DNA of 5,372 nucleotides, taken from assembly GCA_030682755.1 (NCBI GenBank), contig JAUXNR010000074.1:1-5372 (forward strand). The letters run 5' to 3'. Under the pieces are notes generated by a model. The model did no database searches and was not told the origin of the DNA. It was given only the letters and a program-made list of their open reading frames with translations. Made by a program: the position numbers and the translations under genes. This document shows, piece by piece, positions 1 to 5,372 of this stretch; position 1 is the first letter of the stretch; every line of letters begins with the position of its first letter. This DNA is from Flavobacterium sp. (GTDB lineage: Bacteria > Bacteroidota > Bacteroidia > Flavobacteriales > Flavobacteriaceae).

Positions 1-475
1 CCACGAAAACTTTTTAACCATTAACAGCGGAAGTGCAAAAGGCGTAAAACCTTTTATGGGTGTGGTTAACAGCAAAGGGATTATTGGAATTGTAGATATT
101 ACTTCAAAAAATTATGCCACGGTTGTAAGTGTTTTAAATATAAAATCTAAGATAAATGCCAAGATAAAAAAATCGAATCATTTTGGAACGTTAACTTGGA
201 ATGGGAAAAACACCGGAATTGTTCAATTAATAGACATCCCAAGATTAGCTAGTGTTAAAAAAGGAGATACCATCGTAACAGGAGCTCAATCTATTTTTCC
301 AGAAAATATTGCCATCGGTATCATTTACAAAATATATATTGATACGGAATCCAATCTTCATACGATGGATGTAAAGTTATTTAATGACATGACAAGCATT
401 GGACATGTATATGTGATTGAAAACAAAAACCGAGAAGAAATTGAAGAATTAGAAGCAAAAATTAAAGATGAATAG
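1..475 (+). CDS. mreC: Rod shape-determining protein MreC, C-terminal part (5' end outside window)
   Basis: MreC is a bitopic inner-membrane protein whose periplasmic beta-domains bind and activate PBP2 in the elongation complex. The reading frame is open from the window edge (first whole codon at 2) and gives 158 residues; the ATG at 56 is internal, because homology-like sequence (HENFLTINSGSAKGVKP) continues upstream of it. The visible part is the periplasmic beta-barrel region: the GVVNSKGIIGIV strand, HFGTLTWNG, and the typical late block VKKGDTIVTG followed by FPENIAIGII. A charged, helix-prone tail (ENKNREEIEELEAKIKDE) ends the protein. The family is usually about 270-300 residues, so roughly the first 40%, including the membrane anchor and coiled coil, is missing only because of the window boundary. 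The stop overlaps the mreD start by 8 nt. The identification rests on these motifs plus the mreD-mrdA-rodA context. Confidence 0.95.
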   Translation, partial: HENFLTINSGSAKGVKPFMGVVNSKGIIGIVDITSKNYATVVSVLNIKSKINAKIKKSNHFGTLTWNGKNTGIVQLIDIPRLASVKKGDTIVTGAQSIFPENIAIGIIYKIYIDTESNLHTMDVKLFNDMTSIGHVYVIENKNREEIEELEAKIKDE

Positions 476-974
476 TACTTTTTTCATAAATATATTCCGC
501 TTTATTTTACTGCTTGCTTTGCAAGTTGTAGTCTTCAATCAATTTGATTTTTTAAAGTTCATCAACCCTTATCCCTATATTCTTTTTATTCTGTTATACC
601 CAGTTAATGCTAATAAATACGGACTTTTATTAGTCAGTTTTTTTCTTGGTTTATTGATGGATATGTTTAGTGATTCGGGTGGAGTTCATGCTGCAGCTTG
701 TGTAACTTTAGCTTATTTAAGACCCACTTTTTTTAAATTTTCTTTTGGTTTGAGTTATGAATATCAAACCGTGAAAATCAATGAAAGACTTACACCTGAA
801 CGTTTTTCATTTTTGTTAGTTTCAGTGGTGACCCACCATTTGATTTTGTTCTTGCTTGAAATATTCAGATTTACTTTCTTTTGGGATATTTTATTGCGAA
901 CTTTTTTGAGTAGTATTTTTACCTTAATTTTATGCATCTGTTTGATATATTTGTTTAAACCTGTAAAAAAATGA
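468..974 (+). CDS. mreD: Rod shape-determining protein MreD
   Basis: MreD is a small polytopic inner-membrane protein of the elongasome that works with MreC in controlling PBP2-RodA. The 168-residue product is strongly hydrophobic. Likely membrane segments lie near residues 8-26, 34-48, 51-67, 70-85, 114-133 and 143-165. The signature region is LLVSFFLGLLMDMF (Asp65) followed by SDSGGVHAAA (His74), matching the G-x-x-x-D loop of the family, and the YEYQT...RLTPERFSF stretch is of the type seen in flavobacterial MreD. Length is normal for the family (about 160-190). The start at 468 lies inside the last codons of mreC (8-nt overlap) with no Shine-Dalgarno sequence, which points to translational coupling. 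The stop overlaps the mrdA start as ATGA. MreD is poorly conserved in general, so the operon position supports the call as much as the motifs do. Confidence 0.93.
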   Translation: MNSTFFINIFRFILLLALQVVVFNQFDFLKFINPYPYILFILLYPVNANKYGLLLVSFFLGLLMDMFSDSGGVHAAACVTLAYLRPTFFKFSFGLSYEYQTVKINERLTPERFSFLLVSVVTHHLILFLLEIFRFTFFWDILLRTFLSSIFTLILCICLIYLFKPVKK

Positions 975-2824
975 GAAAAATACTCCTTCCTTCAATTATC
1001 GTAGTTGCTACTTTAATGATTTTAGTGAAGCTTTTCTATTTGCAGATTATAGACGATTCCTATAAATTAAAATCAGAAAACAATGCTATAAAAATTGTAT
1101 ATGAATATCCTGAAAGGGGTTATATTTATGACAGAAACGGCGTATTGTTGGTTGCTAACCAACCTTCGTATGATTTGATGGTTATCCCGAGAGAGATTAA
1201 AAATCTGGATACTTTAGAATTTTGCAAACTTTTAGATATTACCAAACAGGATTTTGACAGGATATTAAAAAAAGCTATCAATCACAGTCCGAGATTGCCA
1301 TCTCCTTTTTTAACCCAATTAAACAGAAAAGATTTTGCGGCATTTCAGGAAAAAATTGGAAAATTCAAAGGTTTTGAAATCCAGAAAAGATCTTTGCGTG
1401 ATTATCAGGTAAATGTTGGTGCAAATATTTTTGGCTATATCACTCAAGTAAATCAAGCCATTATTGATAACAACCCTTATTACCGAAGTGGTGATTTAAT
1501 TGGAAAACAAGGTGTTGAACAAGAATACGAAGAATTATTAAGGGGTCAAAAAGGGGTTAAATACTATCAACGAGACAAATTTAACCGAATTATTGGTCCT
1601 TATAAAAATGGAATTTATGATACCATTGCCAAACAAGGTGAAGACATTACACTTTCCATTGACATTGAGCTTCAAAAATATGGCGAAGCTTTAATGGCTA
1701 ATAAACGAGGTGGGATTGTGGCTATAGAACCAAAAACAGGAGAAATTTTAGCATTGATTTCTGCTCCATCCTATGATCCGGCTTTGTTAGTTGGAAGACA
1801 ACGCTCCAGAAATTACACAAAACTTTATAATGACAGTATTGCAATGCCATTGTTTGACAGAGGATTATTGGCAGAATACCCGCCGGGTTCTCCGTTTAAA
1901 ATATTAACTGCATTGATTGGATTGCAAGAAGAAGTTATTGATGAACAAACTACCTTTTTCTGCAGAAGAGGTTTCAGTTATGGCAATAGATTCATGCGTT
2001 GCCACGATTCAGGAGGATTTAGTTTAAATGCAGGAATGTATAGCTCATGCAATACTTACTTTGCAAATGTTTATAAAAAAACCATTGAAAAATATCCAAA
2101 ACCTTCACAAGGTGTAGATGCTTGGAGTAATCATTTGAAAAGTTTCGGATTAGGAGATTATATGGGTTATGATTTACCTCCCGGAAAAAGAGGAAAAGTA
2201 CCAACTACAAAGCTATATGATAAATATTATAGTGCCGGAGGATGGCGAAGCACCACCATCATTTCAAACGCAATTGGACAAGGAGAAATTTTAACCACAC
2301 CCATTCAGTTGTGTAATGTCATGGCTACTGTTGCAAATCAAGGTTATTATTATACCCCTCATGTAATTAAAAAAATTCAGAATCAATCCATAGACGCCAA
2401 GTTTACTACAAAACACCAAACCACAGTTGACCAACAATATTTTCCTCCCGTAATCAATGGCCTTTTTGATGTTTACAATAAAGGAACTGCTTCAAGGTTA
2501 AAGGTTGAAGGAATTGATATTTGTGGAAAAACAGGAACTGCTGAAAACTTTACAAAAATAAACGGCGTTAGAACGCAACTTACTGACCACTCCATTTTTG
2601 TGGCTTTTGCACCAAAAGACGACCCGAAAATTGCCATTGCAGTTTTTGTTGAAAACGGTTATTGGGGTGCTCGAATTGCAGGACCAGTTTCTAGTTTGAT
2701 GATTGAAAAATACCTCAAAGGAACAATTACTCGAACAGATCTTGAAAAGAGAATGTATGAAACCAGTTTAGAAAAAGAATATGCCAAAGTAATAAGTGGC
2801 CAACCGTTTAGCATAAACAAATAA
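971..2824 (+). CDS. mrdA: Penicillin-binding protein 2 (peptidoglycan D,D-transpeptidase MrdA)
   Basis: This is a class B PBP that cross-links peptidoglycan stem peptides during lateral wall growth, acting in the periplasm as partner of RodA. The 617 residues compare with 633 in E. coli. In order: an N-terminal membrane anchor (about 5-26); the PBP dimerisation or pedestal domain (about 45-215) opening with ERGYIYDRNG; and the transpeptidase domain (about 245-585). The three active-site motifs are intact: SPFK with nucleophile Ser307 and Lys310, SCN at 359-361, and KTGT at 520-523. Cys331, Cys344, His345 and Cys360 cluster between the first two motifs and may bind a metal. The C-terminal tail (TRTDLEKRM to GQPFSINK) resembles that of Bacteroidota PBP2 as I recall it. 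The start overlaps the mreD stop by 4 nt and the stop overlaps rodA by 1 nt. PBP3/FtsI is excluded by the mre/rodA context and the PBP2-type pedestal. Confidence 0.97.
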   Translation: MRKILLPSIIVVATLMILVKLFYLQIIDDSYKLKSENNAIKIVYEYPERGYIYDRNGVLLVANQPSYDLMVIPREIKNLDTLEFCKLLDITKQDFDRILKKAINHSPRLPSPFLTQLNRKDFAAFQEKIGKFKGFEIQKRSLRDYQVNVGANIFGYITQVNQAIIDNNPYYRSGDLIGKQGVEQEYEELLRGQKGVKYYQRDKFNRIIGPYKNGIYDTIAKQGEDITLSIDIELQKYGEALMANKRGGIVAIEPKTGEILALISAPSYDPALLVGRQRSRNYTKLYNDSIAMPLFDRGLLAEYPPGSPFKILTALIGLQEEVIDEQTTFFCRRGFSYGNRFMRCHDSGGFSLNAGMYSSCNTYFANVYKKTIEKYPKPSQGVDAWSNHLKSFGLGDYMGYDLPPGKRGKVPTTKLYDKYYSAGGWRSTTIISNAIGQGEILTTPIQLCNVMATVANQGYYYTPHVIKKIQNQSIDAKFTTKHQTTVDQQYFPPVINGLFDVYNKGTASRLKVEGIDICGKTGTAENFTKINGVRTQLTDHSIFVAFAPKDDPKIAIAVFVENGYWGARIAGPVSSLMIEKYLKGTITRTDLEKRMYETSLEKEYAKVISGQPFSINK

Positions 2825-4077
2825 TGAAGAACCAAAATGTAACAAGTAATCTTGATTGGATTACCATATTAATTTATGGTCTATTGGTTATTTTAGGTTG
2901 GATGAACATCTATTCTTCTTCATTACCCATTGAGACTACCAGTTTTGACATGGAAGCAATTTATGGAAGACAACTTATTTTTATAATATTAACCATTCCT
3001 TTGATTATAGTTATCCTTTCAATTGATGCTAAGGTCTATGAAAAATTTGCCTTTGTATTTTATATCATTGGGATACTCTTATTGGTTGGATTGTTTGTTT
3101 TTGGAAAAACCGTAAAAGGGCAAACCAACTGGTATGGAATAGGAAGTTTTGGTTTTCAACCCTCTGAATTTGTAAAAACAGCAACATCATTATTATTAGC
3201 AAAATATTTAAGTGATGCTTTAGTTTTTTTGAAACATACCAAACACCAACTGATTGCTTTTGGAATTATTTGTTTACCTGTACTTTTGATTTTACTCCAA
3301 CCGGATGCCGGAAGTGCCATGATTTTTTTGTCATTAGTATTAGTTCTCAATCGAGAAGAATTGCCTGAATGGTATTTATGGACCGGATTCTTTGCAGTCA
3401 TTTTGTTCTTTTGTTCCCTCTTTATTGAACCGGAATACATTCTAATTACCGTAGTTGTCTTAATGCTACTGCATTTTATAAAAGCAAAACGAATTAATAG
3501 AAATCCACTGGCTTATTTGATGGTTTTTATAATGACAACAGCTTTTGTGCTTTCCGTTGATTTTGTTTACGATAATGTTTTAGAACCCCATCAAAAAGAT
3601 AGAATTAACGTGTTATTTGATGAAGGTGTTGATTTAAAAAAAGAAGGATACAACTTAAATCAATCCATGATTGCAATTGGTTCAGGAGGTTGGATTGGAA
3701 AAGGATTTTTGGAAGGCACACAAACTAAAGGAGGCTTTGTTCCTGAACAACATACAGATTATATCTTTACGACAGTGGGTGAAGAATGGGGATTTGTTGG
3801 TTCAACAGTTGTTATACTTCTGTTTGTTGCATTATTATTAAGGCTTCTTTACTTGGCTGAACACCAAAAGACAAAATTCAGTAGGGTTTATGGATATTGT
3901 GTAGTTTCAATATTGTTTACACATTTCTTTGTTAACATTGCCATGCTTATTAAACTATTTCCAACAATTGGTGTACCACTGCCCTTCTTTTCCTATGGCG
4001 GTTCTAGTTTGTGGGCATTTACTATCTTATTATTTATCTTTTTAAAATTAGATGCCAATAAGGTAAATGAGTGGTAA
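2824..4077 (+). CDS. rodA: Peptidoglycan glycosyltransferase RodA (SEDS family)
   Basis: RodA polymerises lipid II into glycan strands in the cytoplasmic membrane, paired with the PBP2 encoded just upstream. SEDS landmarks are all present: NWYGIG with Trp103, FGFQPSEFVK (Glu115), QPDAGSA (Asp161), the large extracellular loop with IAIGSGGWIGKG (283-294), VPEQHTDYIF with the presumed catalytic Asp312, GEEWGFVG, and GVPLPFFSYGGSS (383-395). At 417 residues it is longer than E. coli RodA (370). By landmark spacing from memory, the extra 45-50 residues lie between Asp161 and the extracellular loop. Two hydrophobic segments there (about 183-201 and 205-219) look like an added membrane hairpin, giving about 12 rather than 10 helices. 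The start is in a TAATG overlap with mrdA. FtsW is the alternative SEDS member, but the adjacency to mreCD and PBP2 argues for RodA. It is the last gene of the operon here. Confidence 0.96.
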   Translation: MKNQNVTSNLDWITILIYGLLVILGWMNIYSSSLPIETTSFDMEAIYGRQLIFIILTIPLIIVILSIDAKVYEKFAFVFYIIGILLLVGLFVFGKTVKGQTNWYGIGSFGFQPSEFVKTATSLLLAKYLSDALVFLKHTKHQLIAFGIICLPVLLILLQPDAGSAMIFLSLVLVLNREELPEWYLWTGFFAVILFFCSLFIEPEYILITVVVLMLLHFIKAKRINRNPLAYLMVFIMTTAFVLSVDFVYDNVLEPHQKDRINVLFDEGVDLKKEGYNLNQSMIAIGSGGWIGKGFLEGTQTKGGFVPEQHTDYIFTTVGEEWGFVGSTVVILLFVALLLRLLYLAEHQKTKFSRVYGYCVVSILFTHFFVNIAMLIKLFPTIGVPLPFFSYGGSSLWAFTILLFIFLKLDANKVNEW

Positions 4078-4090
4078 ATTATTATTAGAT

Positions 4091-4918
4091 TCAATCAAAA
4101 CTCCATTTCTTGTAATCCGAAGAAGATTCTAATTTTTCTTCAATAGAATCCGGTAAATGATGAAAAAAATCAATTCCGGTTCTTTTTTCCAATTCGTCAA
4201 CAGATACCACAAATGTATATAAAGGTTGCTTGCTTTCTTCATGTGGGACTAAAAAAGCAATCATTTTAAGCTCATCACGTGATGTATCTAATAGTATTTT
4301 ATAAAAATAGTTCGGCACCGCAACTTTCTCATGACCAATTGTGGGCAAATTATCTTCTAAAATACTTCCCGTGATTACATACAGTCCATTATATTTTTGA
4401 GCCCAATAACGAACTTTTTGTTCCAATCTATTCCAAACACCATTATTAAAACTTGACAATTGCGGAGCCACATTTGAGGTATAAAAAGTGGCATCAAACG
4501 CTTGCTTAGAAAATTTCATGTCTCCTGCCGGAACAAGATGTCCTTTATCATACCCTGAATTTTTATAATTTCTCCAGTCTGCAGATTTCGTGGTAACCTT
4601 TGGATCTTCAATGAAATAAGGTCTTTTAAAATTTGAATTGCTCAAATGGCTTTTTTTAAGTTCATAAGCCGCCCACTCCGCTTGTTCATGTTTCTCAGAA
4701 TAAGACACTACAAAATAATCATGATGAATTACTTGGTTTGTTGTTGAAGTTGGATAAAAATCAAAATCATTTAAATCAAAAGAATAATCTGTCGCTTCAT
4801 TTGAAACAACATCAGACATGTTAGTCTTAGTTGTACAAGATTGTAGAACATTTTGAAAAACAAAAACTACAAGTAATACAGGGATTGAGAATAAATTTTG
4901 CCTTAAAAACACATGCAT
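4091..4918 (-). CDS. DNA/RNA non-specific endonuclease (Serratia nuclease/EndA/NUC1 family), predicted exported lipoprotein
   Basis: Family members hydrolyse DNA and RNA without sequence preference, using one Mg ion and a catalytic His. The motif block is GYDKGHLVPAGDM with His127 as general base, then SNVAPQ with Asn149, and FNNGVWNRLE with Asn158 as the metal ligand and Glu166. The spacings from His127 (+22, +31, +39) closely follow those I recall for the Serratia enzyme. The classical DRGH is DKGH here (Lys125), a conservative change. The N-terminus has Arg6, a hydrophobic core (9-25) and a lipobox-like LQSC ending in Cys28, so the protein is probably a lipoprotein; Gln at -2 is not ideal, so a plain signal anchor is possible. 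The nuclease domain spans roughly residues 60-260, after a low-complexity linker. It converges on rodA with 13 bp between stops and is unrelated to the rod operon. Nutrient scavenging or extracellular DNA turnover is plausible but only inferred. Confidence 0.9.
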   Translation of the reverse strand: MHVFLRQNLFSIPVLLVVFVFQNVLQSCTTKTNMSDVVSNEATDYSFDLNDFDFYPTSTTNQVIHHDYFVVSYSEKHEQAEWAAYELKKSHLSNSNFKRPYFIEDPKVTTKSADWRNYKNSGYDKGHLVPAGDMKFSKQAFDATFYTSNVAPQLSSFNNGVWNRLEQKVRYWAQKYNGLYVITGSILEDNLPTIGHEKVAVPNYFYKILLDTSRDELKMIAFLVPHEESKQPLYTFVVSVDELEKRTGIDFFHHLPDSIEEKLESSSDYKKWSFD

Positions 4919-4978
4919 ATCGTCAGTTTTTTTGTACCTTTATAAATATATAGATTTTAATATAAATACACGAAAATT
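4919..4978. promoter_or_regulatory. Divergent intergenic region with weak candidate Bacteroidota -7 boxes
   Basis: This 60-bp, very AT-rich gap separates the starts of the minus-strand nuclease and the plus-strand coiled-coil gene, so both promoters should lie in or near it. On the + strand TACCTTTA at 4935-4942, preceded directly by a T-run and TTTG, is one base from the Bacteroidota -7 consensus TAnnTTTG and lies 36 nt before the ATG at 4979. On the - strand TATATTTA (4950-4943) also resembles the box, 24 nt before the nuclease ATG. Neither has a convincing TTTG -33 element at the expected spacing of about 19 nt. No Shine-Dalgarno sequence is visible for either gene, as is usual in this phylum. 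The region as promoter-bearing is a safe inference; the exact boxes are tentative. Confidence 0.4.
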
Positions 4979-5372
4979 ATGAAAAATATTCTTTTAACAA
5001 TAAGTTTTTTAATCCTTATTAATTTTACAGCAATTGCTCAAGTTGACAACGTTCCGGTTAGAGACACAACAACTGTATTGGTTCCAGCTGAAGTTTTAAA
5101 ACAACAAGAAAAAGAAAATCAACGCATTCAGAAAGAAGCCCAACAAAAGAAAAAAGCTGCTGATGACGCGAGAAAAGAAACAGAAAAAAGACAGAAACAA
5201 AATGAAAAAATGGCTCGTCAGAATGAAAAAAAACAAAAGAAATTAGCTAAAGAACAGAAGAAATTTGAGAGACATCAAAATGCAATTGCTAAATCAGAAA
5301 AAAACTTATCCCGAACAAATGATCGAATTGCTAGAGAGCAAAAATCACTTGAGAAAAACCTAGATAAATTTT
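4979..5372 (+). CDS. Secreted Lys/Glu/Gln-rich coiled-coil protein of unknown function (3' end outside window)
   Basis: The frame opens with ATG at 4979 and stays open to the window edge, giving 131 residues without a stop. Residues 1-20 form a classical signal peptide (MKNILLT, hydrophobic core, cleavage predicted after AIA before Gln21), so the protein is exported to the periplasm or beyond. A short Thr/Val/Pro-containing linker (about 22-38, with VPVRDTTTVLVP) follows. From about residue 40 onward the sequence is almost entirely Lys, Glu, Gln, Arg, Asn and Ala and should be helical. From Leu89 to Phe131 a hydrophobic residue recurs exactly every seven positions (89, 96, 103, 110, 117, 124, 131), which indicates a coiled coil. 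I recognise no enzymatic domain. Similar small exported Lys/Glu-rich proteins occur in flavobacteria as I remember them, without known function. It is divergent from the nuclease gene and shares the upstream gap with it. That it is a real gene is well supported; its role is unknown. Confidence 0.85.
   Translation, partial: MKNILLTISFLILINFTAIAQVDNVPVRDTTTVLVPAEVLKQQEKENQRIQKEAQQKKKAADDARKETEKRQKQNEKMARQNEKKQKKLAKEQKKFERHQNAIAKSEKNLSRTNDRIAREQKSLEKNLDKF

Noticed and set aside
56..58. ATG at 56 as the start of a short mreC-like gene
   Set aside because: MreC-like sequence continues in frame to the window edge upstream, so this Met is internal and the gene is cut by the window.
2019..2204. Minus-strand open frame of 61 codons inside mrdA
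   Set aside because: It lies wholly opposite the transpeptidase domain of a clearly real gene, has no recognisable motif and no promoter or start context; it is a shadow frame.
3156..3440. Minus-strand open frame of 94 codons inside rodA
   Set aside because: It is antisense to conserved SEDS sequence (QPSEF, QPDAG), has no domain-like content, and is explained by codon bias on the opposite strand.
4125..4150. Perfect 7-bp inverted repeat GATTCTA/TAGAATC with a 12-nt loop near the end of the nuclease gene, considered as a terminator for the rod operon
   Set aside because: The stem is short and AT-rich, has no following T-run, and lies in codons of the nuclease C-terminus; such repeats are expected by chance in AT-rich DNA.
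4091..4918. The nuclease as a toxin or effector with an immunity partner
   Set aside because: There is no delivery domain, no adjacent small immunity-like gene, and the N-terminus is a simple export signal, so an ordinary exported nuclease is the simpler reading.
1..5372. A novel defence, mobile or secondary-metabolite system
   Set aside because: Every gene but the last is assigned to the rod operon or a known nuclease family; no transposase, integrase, repeats, CRISPR-like array, toxin-antitoxin pair or RNA structure was seen.

Overview
The window looks like a chromosomal piece from a member of the Bacteroidota, most likely a Flavobacteriaceae species. The DNA is AT-rich, no clear Shine-Dalgarno sequences precede the starts, and the protein signatures (MreD, PBP2 tail, RodA) resemble flavobacterial homologues as I remember them. 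No database search was possible, so the taxonomic call is an inference.

Positions 1-4077 hold the 3' part of a cell-elongation (rod) operon on the + strand: mreC (5' end outside the window), mreD, mrdA (PBP2) and rodA. Each stop overlaps the next start by 8, 4 and 1 nt, so the genes are almost certainly co-transcribed and probably translationally coupled. Together they encode the lateral-wall peptidoglycan machine: RodA is the glycan polymerase, PBP2 the cross-linking transpeptidase, and MreC and MreD the membrane/periplasmic scaffold that activates them. All key catalytic motifs of PBP2 and RodA are intact.

Positions 4091-4918 hold a minus-strand gene for a predicted exported, probably lipid-anchored DNA/RNA non-specific endonuclease. 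It converges on rodA with only 13 bp between the two stops. A 60-bp AT-rich gap (4919-4978) then separates it from a divergent + strand gene starting at 4979 and running off the window. That gene encodes a signal peptide followed by a Lys/Glu/Gln-rich coiled-coil protein of unknown function.

I see no RNA gene, mobile element, CRISPR array or defence system. Apart from the 60-bp gap there is no non-coding stretch of note. The points most worth a second look are a probable extra two-helix hairpin inserted in RodA, a Cys/Cys/His/Cys set in PBP2 placed like a metal site beside the active serine, the DKGH variant of the nuclease motif, and a strictly periodic heptad stripe in the truncated secreted protein.
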